Part shown: piece after piece, positions 1 through 8,741 of the stretch
How the letters are laid out: the number at the start of each line of letters is the position of its first letter
Position numbering within the stretch: position 1 is the first letter of the stretch
Source of the DNA: JBBQYA01 sp038209155
GTDB taxonomy: Bacteria; Bacteroidota; Bacteroidia; Sphingobacteriales; Sphingobacteriaceae
Direction of reading: 5' to 3'
Assembly: GCA_038209155.1 (NCBI GenBank)
Contig: JBBQYA010000004.1
Coordinates: 1-56,434 of the forward strand
Length of the DNA stretch: 56,434 nucleotides
Position numbers and translations under genes: made by a program
The notes under the pieces: generated by a model
The model's input: only the letters and a program-made list of their open reading frames with translations
What the model was told of the DNA's origin: nothing
Database searches by the model: none

Positions 1-1933
1 AGATCCTAATGCAAGAATGGTAATAAAAGATACTCTAGAGATAAGAAGAGTAGGAACACAATCGCAATTGCTTTTTACTAATACTTCTGGTTCTGGTGAT
101 TTTAGAATTGGAGGAGATGGAGGTGATATTTTCTGGCAAGGTGGTGGAGGTCGAAACCTTCAAATGGGCTCTTTTTGGGCAACTATATTAGGTGGAGATC
201 GTCAAATCACTGGATTTCCTGCATATAGTTCTAATATTGGCGGTACCGGAGTTTTAGTATTAGGTCAGCGAAATGCAAGTGTTCCTCTAGGTATTCAGGC
301 ATTTTCTGGTTCACAAACTGCAAACTTAACGGAATGGAGAAATAGTAGCAATACGGTTTTAAGTTCAATAAATCCAAGCGGTTTTTTAGCAATAGGAAAT
401 AATAATCCAACTTCCAACTTACAAACAGTAGGATCTTTTGCTAAAGGATATACTGCCCCAACTGGAAACTTAACTTTAACGGGTTCTCATAGCACTGTTT
501 TAGCAAATAACGGGGCAATAGCAGTTACATTAACTTTACCTGCTGGTAACACCTGCCAAGGTAGAGTTTACGAAATTAAAAAACCACTTAGCAGTACGGC
601 AAACGTAACTCTTGCAGGCACAATAGATGGTGTTGTCAATTTAGTTTTAAGCAATCCAGGTGAGTCCGTCATTCTCGTTAGTGACGGTACAAATTGGATT
701 TCTCATAGCAGAAGCATTCCAAATTCAAGTGTAAATAGTTGGTCCACAACGGGAAATACTTCTTCAAATCCATCTACAAATTACATAGGAACTAGTGATG
801 CTCAAGACTTTGTATTGAGAACCAATAATGTGGAAAGATTACGTTTATTATCAAACGGAAACTTGAATATTGGTACAGCAAGTTCTAGCACAACCATTAA
901 ATTTAACAGCTTCTTAAGCAATCGTAAATTAAATTTAGGAGAAGTTGCTGATAATGAACATCAATTTTATGGATTAGGAATTAATTCAAACATGTTGCGA
1001 TATCAAATACCAAGTACAACCGCATTTCATTCCTTCTTTGCAGGCACAAGCAGCACTACTTCAAATGAATTAATGCGATTAAATGGAAACGGAACTCTTT
1101 CTTTAGGAAATACCCAAAACACAAATAAATTTCATATTTATGAAACTGTTGGCTCTGTAGCAACTAGTAACAATGGTACAATTGTATTAGAGCATGGAAA
1201 TGTGGGTGGAAGTAGCAGTATTATGTTCAAAAGTACAGAAAATCCCTCTAGTGATTTTGCACATATTACTTATTCTGAGGATGGTAGTGGAAATGGAACT
1301 TCAAATGAAAATGGTTTGTTAACCATTGGTATACAAAATGATATCCCAGGTTCTCCATGGGCAGATGATATTGCACTCATGCCCTCTGGATTTGTAGGAA
1401 TTAATACTATTACTCCCGATGCTATGCTTTCTGTAAATGGAAATGCAAGCAAAACTGGAGGTGGAAGTTGGGCTACTTTCTCTGATCGTAGATTAAAAAA
1501 AGATATTAATTATTACACTGATGGTTTAGCTAAATTATTAAAAATTAATCCTGTAACATTCAAATACAATGGAAAAGGTCCATACTCAGATACAACAACT
1601 GAATATGTAGGAGTTATAGCTCAGGAAATTCAAGATGTAGTTTCGTATACAGTAGACACTGTTTTGATGAAATTAAATAAAACAGATTCTGCACCAACAT
1701 CACTTTTAAGCTATGATCCTTCTTCTTTAACTTATTTAACTATTAATGCTATAAAAGAGCAGCAATTATTAATTGAAAATCTACAAAAACAAGTAGCAAA
1801 ACTTTTAATTGAGAATGAAATCCTAGAAGATAAACAAGCGAGAGATCTTGATGCTTTAAGAGATGAATTTACATGGATGAAGGCAATGGTTTCCAATAAT
1901 CAAATTGCAGGAACTGCGGCTGCTCAGAAATAA
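1..1933 (+). CDS. Tail-fibre-like surface protein with C-terminal S74 intramolecular chaperone domain (5' truncated)
   Basis: The reading frame is open to the window edge, so the N-terminus lies outside; the ATG at 17 is probably internal. The visible part is rich in Gly, Ser, Asn and Thr with repeated short beta-strand stretches, as in trimeric fibre or beta-helix proteins. From about nt 1481 the sequence SDRRLKKDI begins a typical peptidase S74 / intramolecular chaperone domain, including VGVIAQEIQ. This domain normally trimerises the fibre and then cleaves itself off. It is followed by a coiled coil (about nt 1745-1900, heptads with IENLQKQ and LLIENEIL). No T9SS sorting tail is visible. 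No phage genes lie nearby, so a bacterial surface or secreted fibre is more likely than a phage tail. Next gene is 36 nt downstream. Domain call is firm; the biological role is unknown. Confidence 0.85.
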   Translation, partial: DPNARMVIKDTLEIRRVGTQSQLLFTNTSGSGDFRIGGDGGDIFWQGGGGRNLQMGSFWATILGGDRQITGFPAYSSNIGGTGVLVLGQRNASVPLGIQAFSGSQTANLTEWRNSSNTVLSSINPSGFLAIGNNNPTSNLQTVGSFAKGYTAPTGNLTLTGSHSTVLANNGAIAVTLTLPAGNTCQGRVYEIKKPLSSTANVTLAGTIDGVVNLVLSNPGESVILVSDGTNWISHSRSIPNSSVNSWSTTGNTSSNPSTNYIGTSDAQDFVLRTNNVERLRLLSNGNLNIGTASSSTTIKFNSFLSNRKLNLGEVADNEHQFYGLGINSNMLRYQIPSTTAFHSFFAGTSSTTSNELMRLNGNGTLSLGNTQNTNKFHIYETVGSVATSNNGTIVLEHGNVGGSSSIMFKSTENPSSDFAHITYSEDGSGNGTSNENGLLTIGIQNDIPGSPWADDIALMPSGFVGINTITPDAMLSVNGNASKTGGGSWATFSDRRLKKDINYYTDGLAKLLKINPVTFKYNGKGPYSDTTTEYVGVIAQEIQDVVSYTVDTVLMKLNKTDSAPTSLLSYDPSSLTYLTINAIKEQQLLIENLQKQVAKLLIENEILEDKQARDLDALRDEFTWMKAMVSNNQIAGTAAAQK

Positions 1934-1969
1934 GAATCTTACATCAAAAAAAAAGAAAAAATAAAGCAG

Positions 1970-4345
1970 ATGATTAGATTTTCACTTTTTTTATTGTTGA
2001 TTTTAATTCAACAAAAAGTAGTTAACGCACAAGGTATTTTTGTAGGTGTTGGAAATTCTGTAAATGTAAGAAGTACTGCCGACTGTATCATAAGGGGTAA
2101 CTTGATAAATAATGGAACATTTAACAGTAGCCATGGTCGGATTTATTTTGAAGGAACAGGAATTACAGAAATTAGCGGAAATGCTTTAAGCCTTTCAGGA
2201 ATAAGGGTAACAAAGGGGACTGATACTTTAAGAATCAATACTGATTTAACCATCACACCTGATCAAAATACAACAACTCCAGAACTGAATATAAATTCTG
2301 GAACAGTTAAAATTGTTGGAGCAAAAACCTTAACAATCAATAGCAATATTTCCGGAACTGGAAAACTTGCAGGAAATCCTTTAGCAACATTAGAAATAGG
2401 AGGAACTGGAAGTTTTGCAAATTTAAGTTTACTGCAAACTCTTCCAAGAGATTATTCACTTAGAAATTTAAATATTAACAGATTAGGTGTTGCTAACATT
2501 GTACTTGCAGATTCAATTAGAGTTTTTGGTACAGTAGAATTGAAGAATTTAACTGCTACATTAAATGCATCTGGGAGATTAACGTTAATTTCAAACGCTG
2601 CCGGTACTGCTCGTGTGGCTCAGCTTCCTACTCCAGCAAATTTTACTGGAAATGTTGTTTCACAACGTTTCATTCCGCAAATAGCTACAGGCTCTGGAAT
2701 GCCTAGAAGATATCGAATGCTGAGCAGTTCAGTAACTACAGGATCAGGAATTAATCTTACTCAATTGCAGGATGATATTTATGTTTCAGGTCCAAATTGG
2801 GCTGCTAATGGTTTTGATCAAACACCTTTAAACAAATTTTCAGCATTTTATTATAATGAACCTGCAGTTGGTTCCAGTGGAAACGGTTTTCTTGGAATAC
2901 CTACGACTTCAACAAATATTCCTACTGGGCAGGGATTTTTTGTTCAGATTAGAGGAGAAAAAAGTCAAGGTCCTGCTACCTTTACTCCCCCGTTTGTTGA
3001 TCCGAATCCTGTAACTATAGATTACACAGGAGGAATTAATAAAGGAAATGTTACTTATAATTTATCCTACACAGTAACTTCTGGCGGGGTAAATAATGAT
3101 GGATTCAATTTAATTGGCAATCCATTTCCGTCTGCTATAGATTGGCAATCAAGCGGAATAACAAGAACCAATATTGATAATTCATTTTATATCTATAATC
3201 CAAGATCTGGATCGTATGAAGTTTATTTGAATGGTGTAGGTCAAACTGCAGAGGCAAGCAGATATTTAGCAAGTGGACAAGGGTTTTTTGTAGTGGCTAA
3301 TGGTAATAACCCGAGCATTACTTTTTCAGAGTCGTGTAAAACTTCTAATCCTTCTTCATCCTTTTTCAGAACGATAAACCCTCCCAATCATTTCAGAGTT
3401 AGATTGGTAAAGGATTCAATTAATTCAGATGAAACGGTTATTGTTTTTGATAATGCGAAAGGAAATAATTTCAATACAGAAGAAGATGCTTTAAAGTACT
3501 TTGGAAGCGGAGTCAACATCGCCACAAAAACTCCAGATAGTATTTACACTGCCATTAATTTCAAAGCTGAAGCTTTGGCAAATGATACCATTCCTTTGTT
3601 TGTATCTGCTGCTAGCAATGGAACCTATTCTTTGGAATTTACCACCATGCAAACATTCATTACGAATTTTGATGTATTCTTGATAGACAATTTTTTAAAC
3701 GTAAGTGTAGATTTAAAACAAAATCCATCCTATGTTTTTCAAAAAACAAGTGATCCATTAAGCGTTGGCGATGAGCGGTTCAAAATAGTGTTTAGTCCTT
3801 CTGTGCCACTTGCAAATGGTCTCCTATCTTTCCAAGGATTTAAGCAAAATGTAGATGCAAAACTGAATTGGAAATACAGTGCAGAACGAGATTTATTACA
3901 TTTTGAATTAGAGCATTCCATTAATGGTAAGTTATTTGAAAAATTAAGTACGATTAAAGCTAAGAATGTAACTGATTATAATTTCATTCATCAAAATCCA
4001 GGTGGAGGAATTCATTATTACCGATTAAAATTAGTTAAGCTAAATGGCGAAATCGAATATTCAAAACTTGTAGCAATTAATTTTGGAAGTGATAAAAGCG
4101 ACAATTTTATTGCTTATCCAAATCCTGCAGCCAATCAAATTACATTATATTTAAAGGATATAAATCTTGAAAATGCTACTTTGATTGTTTCAGATGTATT
4201 AGGTAGAACTATAATGAGTAAAGTTTTTGATCAAGGTCAAAAATCTGAAATCTTAATCGACATCGAAGCATTTCCTCAAGGTATGTACATTGCAAAAATT
4301 CTGAACGATGATCAAGAATATAGCGTGAAATTTGTGAAAAAATAA
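1970..4345 (+). CDS. Secreted protein with T9SS type A C-terminal sorting domain
   Basis: A 791-residue protein with a clear signal peptide (residues 1-20, cleavage likely after VVNA) and a C-terminal domain from about residue 715 with the T9SS type A pattern: YPNPA near its start, then VSDVLGRTI, PQGMYIAKI and a final basic KFVKK. It should cross the inner membrane by Sec and the outer membrane by the T9SS, whose SprA pore is encoded in this window. The central region is beta-rich and repetitive, with segments such as GFNLIGNPFPS that I associate with large hypothetical Bacteroidota surface proteins; no enzyme motif is visible. It directly follows the S74 fibre gene and may form a surface unit with it (inference). 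Transcription probably ends at the hairpin at 4376-4400. Confidence 0.85.
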   Translation: MIRFSLFLLLILIQQKVVNAQGIFVGVGNSVNVRSTADCIIRGNLINNGTFNSSHGRIYFEGTGITEISGNALSLSGIRVTKGTDTLRINTDLTITPDQNTTTPELNINSGTVKIVGAKTLTINSNISGTGKLAGNPLATLEIGGTGSFANLSLLQTLPRDYSLRNLNINRLGVANIVLADSIRVFGTVELKNLTATLNASGRLTLISNAAGTARVAQLPTPANFTGNVVSQRFIPQIATGSGMPRRYRMLSSSVTTGSGINLTQLQDDIYVSGPNWAANGFDQTPLNKFSAFYYNEPAVGSSGNGFLGIPTTSTNIPTGQGFFVQIRGEKSQGPATFTPPFVDPNPVTIDYTGGINKGNVTYNLSYTVTSGGVNNDGFNLIGNPFPSAIDWQSSGITRTNIDNSFYIYNPRSGSYEVYLNGVGQTAEASRYLASGQGFFVVANGNNPSITFSESCKTSNPSSSFFRTINPPNHFRVRLVKDSINSDETVIVFDNAKGNNFNTEEDALKYFGSGVNIATKTPDSIYTAINFKAEALANDTIPLFVSAASNGTYSLEFTTMQTFITNFDVFLIDNFLNVSVDLKQNPSYVFQKTSDPLSVGDERFKIVFSPSVPLANGLLSFQGFKQNVDAKLNWKYSAERDLLHFELEHSINGKLFEKLSTIKAKNVTDYNFIHQNPGGGIHYYRLKLVKLNGEIEYSKLVAINFGSDKSDNFIAYPNPAANQITLYLKDINLENATLIVSDVLGRTIMSKVFDQGQKSEILIDIEAFPQGMYIAKILNDDQEYSVKFVKK

Positions 4346-4375
4346 TTTTATTATCTGTCTTTGAATTATTGAATA

Positions 4376-4400
4376 GGGCTGGCTTACTACCAGTCCTTTT
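4376..4400 (+). terminator. Intrinsic terminator after the T9SS cargo gene
   Basis: GGGCTGG (4376-4382) pairs with CCAGTCC (4390-4396) with one G-T pair, a 7-nt loop and a TTTT tail. It sits between two convergent genes. The loop and right arm include the stop codon and last codons of the minus-strand batBC gene, so the two transcription units are packed end to end. Confidence 0.6.
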
Positions 4401-5991
4401 CGTTTCCAGCTTTAGAGCCAAACTCATTTTGTTGAATTGCGCGTTTAATTTCTGAACTATTTTGTTGCAATTGTTTTACCTTTTGAGCTTCTGCTTTCTT
4501 TTCGTTTTTAATCCCTTTAGTTTGCTGCGGAGGTGGGGAAGTATTTGGAGGAGGAGGTGGTAATGGCGGTTTATCCTTTTCTATTTTCTTCAAAGCATAC
4601 AGTAAATTATATTTAGCATTTGGGTTTTGATCATTAATTTTTAAGCTGGACTTATATTGTTCAATGGCGAGTTGATAGTTTTTCTGAATAAGAAAAATAT
4701 TACCAATGCAATAATAACTTTCTGCTTTTATCTTACTATTTTTTGCAGTAATTAGCTTTTCGAAAACTTGTTTGCTTTCATTAATTTTTGCAAGTTTAGA
4801 TAAGGTCAATGCTTTATTGAATTGAGCAAATTCATTTTCTGGATTTTTTTTCAAATAATCTTCAAATTCAGATTCAGCCAATTGATATTTTTCATTTTTA
4901 AAATATTCAACCCCTTTTCTAAGCTTGTTTTCAGTAAGTTGAGCATTTGTATTAATGCTATAGGCAAATAAAATCAGGAGCGTTGTAATGACCTTTTTTT
5001 GAAAAATAAATAATGATCCTCTTTTTTCAGATAGGATATAGGTAATTAGAATTGTGAAGATTGCCAATAAATAAAACCAATCGAATCTTGAATCTTTTAA
5101 AATAATTTTTGTAGAAGTTTTTTCGTTTTGTTGTTGAGATTTTATTAAAGAATTAATTATAGATTCACTTATTTCAGTTCCTTTAATTTCAATATAATTT
5201 CCATCAGAAATTTCTGCCCATTTTTTCATTAATTGAAAATCGGGTTTTGAAACCACAACCTTACCTTTTTTATCTTTTTTAGCCGATTTCCCAGATCCAA
5301 TTATGGCTCCTTGTTCAGTTCCGATGGCAATTAAATTTAATTTAATGCTATCGGATTTTAATTTTAGTAATGTTGGTTCAATACTACTTTCGTGATTTTC
5401 GGCATCTGAAATTAAAGTGATCGTTCTATTTCCTTTTTGAATAGCGAAGGAATTGATGGCAGTATTTAATGCGGCATTCATATCTGTTCCTTGCACTGGC
5501 ATATAATTAACAGAAATATTTTCTAGATAATTATAAAGCTGCGTTTTATCTCCTGTGCTTGGTGTAAGTTTAAATGCATTTGCTGCAAAAACTACTAAAG
5601 CAAAATTTGTGTTTTCGGATTTTTGAATTAATTGTTTCGCTAGTTGTTTACCTAAATCAATTCTTCGCACATTCCCATTTTGTGCTAACATACTATTTGA
5701 TAAGTCTAGTAAAATTACGTTTTCAGACTGTTCTTTTATTTTTATTTTATATCCAATTCTTGGTTCAGCTAATCCTAAAATTATAAAACTAAAAGCCAGC
5801 AAATACCCTAAGAACTGTATTTTTCTTTTTCTTAAACTATATTCAGGAAGTATATTTAATTGCAAATTGCTGCTTACAAGTTTATCAATTTGTTTCTTTT
5901 GCTTATTAATTACATACCCGTAAAACGGAATAATTAAAAGCAATAAGCTAAAAACCAAAAAGTATTCTGGATATGAAAATCTTATCGTCAT
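4387..5991 (-). CDS. BatB-BatC fusion: VWA domain membrane protein joined to TPR protein
   Basis: A 534-residue protein. Residues 1-320 match BatB: two N-terminal membrane segments (about 10-27 and 58-75), a von Willebrand A domain with an intact MIDAS (D96-L-S98-N-S100, T169, D196) and a third membrane segment at about 306-320. Residues 332-350 then look like an internal signal peptide (KKVITTLLILFAYS, ending TNAQ), followed by TPR repeats (about 355-460), a proline-rich stretch (about 473-490) and a charged tail. That second half matches BatC, usually a separate gene. No stop or frameshift is seen at the junction. The product could span the membrane with the VWA domain and the TPR part on the periplasmic side, or be cut at the inner signal-like segment (inference). 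It overlaps batA by 4 nt and is the last gene of the operon. Confidence 0.9.
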   Translation of the reverse strand: MTIRFSYPEYFLVFSLLLLIIPFYGYVINKQKKQIDKLVSSNLQLNILPEYSLRKRKIQFLGYLLAFSFIILGLAEPRIGYKIKIKEQSENVILLDLSNSMLAQNGNVRRIDLGKQLAKQLIQKSENTNFALVVFAANAFKLTPSTGDKTQLYNYLENISVNYMPVQGTDMNAALNTAINSFAIQKGNRTITLISDAENHESSIEPTLLKLKSDSIKLNLIAIGTEQGAIIGSGKSAKKDKKGKVVVSKPDFQLMKKWAEISDGNYIEIKGTEISESIINSLIKSQQQNEKTSTKIILKDSRFDWFYLLAIFTILITYILSEKRGSLFIFQKKVITTLLILFAYSINTNAQLTENKLRKGVEYFKNEKYQLAESEFEDYLKKNPENEFAQFNKALTLSKLAKINESKQVFEKLITAKNSKIKAESYYCIGNIFLIQKNYQLAIEQYKSSLKINDQNPNAKYNLLYALKKIEKDKPPLPPPPPNTSPPPQQTKGIKNEKKAEAQKVKQLQQNSSEIKRAIQQNEFGSKAGNEKDW

Positions 5992-6965
5992 ACAGATGAT
6001 TTATAAAACGTAAAACTTAAAATTAGGTCAAGTAATAGTAATAAGAGTGCAAGGAGCGCAAAAGGAAAAACACCTTCTCTTACTTTTTTTGTCAATCCTC
6101 CACTTCCTATCACTAATTGTTCACTCAAATCAGCAAAATTTAAACGTAAACGAACAAGATCCGTAGCTCTGTAATATTCAGCCCCTGTATTTCTTGAAAC
6201 TTGTTGAAGATTTTCTTCATCAACTACTACAGGTTTTTCAACTTTTCCAGTTGGGAAATTATACGTTGTTGGAATAAATCCTGCGGTTACTATATTATAA
6301 ATATTTATTTGTTCACGTTGAGCAAGGTCTATTATTTCTTGGAAAGAATAAAGCTGACTTTGATCTAAACTTGCAGAAATAGCAATGATAATTTTATTTT
6401 TTGCATCTACGTTTTTCAAACGTTCTATTGCCATGGCGAATGCATCTGCCAAGGAAGAATTATTGGATTGATAATCTAATTGAATATTTTTTAATTGGTA
6501 ATTTAAGTCATTAAAATCTTTAGTCACTGGACTTATTAAAAAAGGCTTGATGCTCGAAATTATTAAACCAACTTCAGTTTCTGGATGTTGATCCAAAAAA
6601 GAAATTAATTCTGGTTTCAGCGCGTCAAGGCGATTGGGTGATAAATCTTCGCCCGACATCAGCGCGGTATTATCTACGATAAAAAGGATAGCCGTACTGT
6701 CAATTTTTGTAGTTTGAGTATTAATTTTTTTATAAGGTTTTGCTAAAGCAAAAATCAATAAACTCAATGCCATTAGTTTTAAAATAAAGGGAATAAAAAA
6801 TGTTTTTTCCCGAAAAGTCTTTTCAGATTTAAGTAAAAATGGGAATCCAGAAAATTTAATTTTCGGTATTTTATTTACATTAAATTTTATATACAAAAAA
6901 ATAAGTAATGGAAGAGCTTCCAATACATACAACATCCAAGGATAGGTAAATTCGAAGTCAAACAT
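5988..6965 (-). CDS. batA: BatA-like VWA domain membrane protein with degenerate MIDAS
   Basis: A 325-residue protein with two N-terminal membrane segments (about 10-27 and 57-76), a VWA-like domain and a C-terminal membrane segment (about 300-320), the BatA layout. The segment after the first strand keeps the family pattern (EDLSPNRLDALK), but the metal site is altered. Where DxSxS is expected it reads D98-N-T-A-L, the threonine loop is SSLADA, and the third-loop Asp is absent (IAISASLDQ). Divalent metal binding is therefore doubtful, while the partner BatB domain keeps all ligands. Bat proteins are linked to stress tolerance and envelope integrity in Bacteroides, Francisella and Leptospira, but their chemistry is not settled. 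It overlaps the upstream gene by 8 nt and batBC by 4 nt, implying translational coupling. Confidence 0.85.
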   Translation of the reverse strand: MFDFEFTYPWMLYVLEALPLLIFLYIKFNVNKIPKIKFSGFPFLLKSEKTFREKTFFIPFILKLMALSLLIFALAKPYKKINTQTTKIDSTAILFIVDNTALMSGEDLSPNRLDALKPELISFLDQHPETEVGLIISSIKPFLISPVTKDFNDLNYQLKNIQLDYQSNNSSLADAFAMAIERLKNVDAKNKIIIAISASLDQSQLYSFQEIIDLAQREQINIYNIVTAGFIPTTYNFPTGKVEKPVVVDEENLQQVSRNTGAEYYRATDLVRLRLNFADLSEQLVIGSGGLTKKVREGVFPFALLALLLLLLDLILSFTFYKSSV

Positions 6966-7857
6966 CTTTAAAAATCTCTTTAGTATCTGATATTATCGTG
7001 TTTTCTCGTTTGGATGCCGGAATAAGTTTTGCAAATTTTATTAAATCACTTTCAAATAGAATTGATGATAATTCTAATTTTCCAATTGCACGATTTGCAA
7101 TTTTGAAATCGTTTAAAACCTGTATTACAGTAGATGAGTTTGTTTCTAAATCGGTTTTTGAATTTAAGTAATTCCGTATTATTAAATTAAGTTCTGTGTA
7201 ATATAATTGAAATTCTTTTTGCTTCCAGTATTGTTTTAGGTTCAATAATTCTAAAGCATTTAATGCTCTTTGCTCGGGGCTTAAATTATTTCTTTTATCA
7301 AATTCAGCTTTTTGTTTTTTCTTCCAAATTCGATAAAAAACAATTCCAGAAATAATTATTAATACAATTACCGCAACTATCAAAATAATTTCAATCTTCG
7401 ATAATGGTATATCCAAAATAGCTGTATTGGGTTTTGGATCAATATTCAAATCGATAATAAATGGAATAACCTTTAGGACTAACTCATTTCCAGAAGCAGT
7501 GTAAATAATAGTACTGCTACCTTTTGTATAGGGAACACTTATTGAATTTATAACTAAAGAATCAATAGCGTAATGGATAATTTCCAATGTTAGCCTTTCG
7601 GTAATCTTTTCATTTGTTTTTGTAATGGTATCGGGCTGGGAAATGGATAATATTTCAATTTCATTTTCTGAAAAATTAATTTTTTCCCAATTAAGTTTTA
7701 CATCAGCAAGATGTTCGGCTTCTACATATAATTTAATTTTATCTGCAAATTGAACAGTTTGGCTATCTGTTTTTATAGTTACATGTATTCCTTGAGCAAA
7801 AACAATATTTGCGCCAAGCAATAAAAACAATATAATTTTCGCCAAAATCTTCGTCAT
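6958..7857 (-). CDS. Bat-operon membrane protein, BatD-like
   Basis: A 299-residue protein with a signal peptide (residues 1-21, cleavage after VFA), a beta-rich periplasmic domain (about 25-150), one membrane helix (about 155-176), a basic stop-transfer stretch and a helical cytoplasmic domain (about 190-299). This layout resembles a shortened BatD or the DUF4381-type protein found between the DUF58 and batA genes in many Bacteroidota. Full BatD is usually about twice this length. No catalytic motif is visible. It lies 4 nt after the DUF58 gene and overlaps batA by 8 nt, so it belongs to the same complex or pathway. Membership of the operon is firm; the family name is tentative. Confidence 0.7.
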   Translation of the reverse strand: MTKILAKIILFLLLGANIVFAQGIHVTIKTDSQTVQFADKIKLYVEAEHLADVKLNWEKINFSENEIEILSISQPDTITKTNEKITERLTLEIIHYAIDSLVINSISVPYTKGSSTIIYTASGNELVLKVIPFIIDLNIDPKPNTAILDIPLSKIEIILIVAVIVLIIISGIVFYRIWKKKQKAEFDKRNNLSPEQRALNALELLNLKQYWKQKEFQLYYTELNLIIRNYLNSKTDLETNSSTVIQVLNDFKIANRAIGKLELSSILFESDLIKFAKLIPASKRENTIISDTKEIFKDV

Positions 7858-7861
7858 AGGA

Positions 7862-8737
7862 TTAATTTCTTGCCCCTCTGGATTTAAAAATTCTAAGAAG
7901 TGGATTTATAAAATTGTCTCCCGTGTTGATTTCAGCATGATCAATTTTGGAGCTAAGTAATAGATTATTTAAAAGCGTTTCATTGTTTAAGTATTGATCT
8001 TGAAAAGCTTTTTGGATACTTTTATCTGAGGTATCCACAGTAATTATATTTCCAGTTTCGGGGTCCTCAATATGTAATAATCCTAAATCTGGTAATTCCT
8101 TATCTAGTTTGTCTTGAATTTTTAAAACAATTAAATCATGCTTTTTTGCAATAGCTTTAATTTTATCATTTAATTGAACATTAATGAAATCGGAAATTAG
8201 AAAAACAACTGATCTCTTTTTTACAACAGTACCTGCAAATGAAATGGCAGTATTAATATCTGCCAATTTAGAATCAGGATTAAATTCTAATAATTCACGA
8301 ATAATTTTTAAAATATGAGCTTTCCCTCTTTGCGCTGGAATGTATTTTTCTACTTTGTCTGTGAATAAAACCAAGCCAATTTTATCATTATTTTGAACCG
8401 CAGAAAAAGCCAAAACTGAACATATTTCAGTAATTAAATTACGCTTAGTTTCTTTATTAGAACCTAGTAACATGCTAGCACTTAAATCAACCATAAGTAG
8501 AACATTTAAAGCTCTTTCTTCTTCAAAAACTTTTACAAAAGCTTCATCATACTTTGCAGTTAAATTCCAGTCAATCGTTCGTATATCATCGCCAGGTTCA
8601 TAAGCTCTAACTTTATCAAAACTTACACCTTTGCCTTTAAACGCTGAATGATATTCGCCAGAAAACACTTGTGTAGAAAGCCCACGAGACTTTATTTCTA
8701 TTTTACGAACTCGCTTAATAATATCTTTTGCATCCAT
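7862..8737 (-). CDS. DUF58 domain protein (VWA-like) of the MoxR-Bat operon
   Basis: A 291-residue soluble protein. It has the DUF58 signature (YEPGDDIRTIDWNLTA, about residues 46-61), immediately followed by a VWA-like strand with D84-L-S86-A-S88. There is no signal peptide or membrane segment, so it is cytoplasmic. DUF58 proteins usually pair with MoxR ATPases, which are thought to remodel or activate VWA partners. It lies 4 nt downstream of moxR and 4 nt upstream of the BatD-like gene. Confidence 0.9.
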   Translation of the reverse strand: MDAKDIIKRVRKIEIKSRGLSTQVFSGEYHSAFKGKGVSFDKVRAYEPGDDIRTIDWNLTAKYDEAFVKVFEEERALNVLLMVDLSASMLLGSNKETKRNLITEICSVLAFSAVQNNDKIGLVLFTDKVEKYIPAQRGKAHILKIIRELLEFNPDSKLADINTAISFAGTVVKKRSVVFLISDFINVQLNDKIKAIAKKHDLIVLKIQDKLDKELPDLGLLHIEDPETGNIITVDTSDKSIQKAFQDQYLNNETLLNNLLLSSKIDHAEINTGDNFINPLLRIFKSRGARN

Positions 8738-8741
8738 TTAA

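Noticed and set aside
1..1933. Prophage tail region
   Set aside because: Only the S74 domain is phage-like; the next genes are a T9SS cargo protein and the Bat operon, with no capsid, portal, terminase or integrase.
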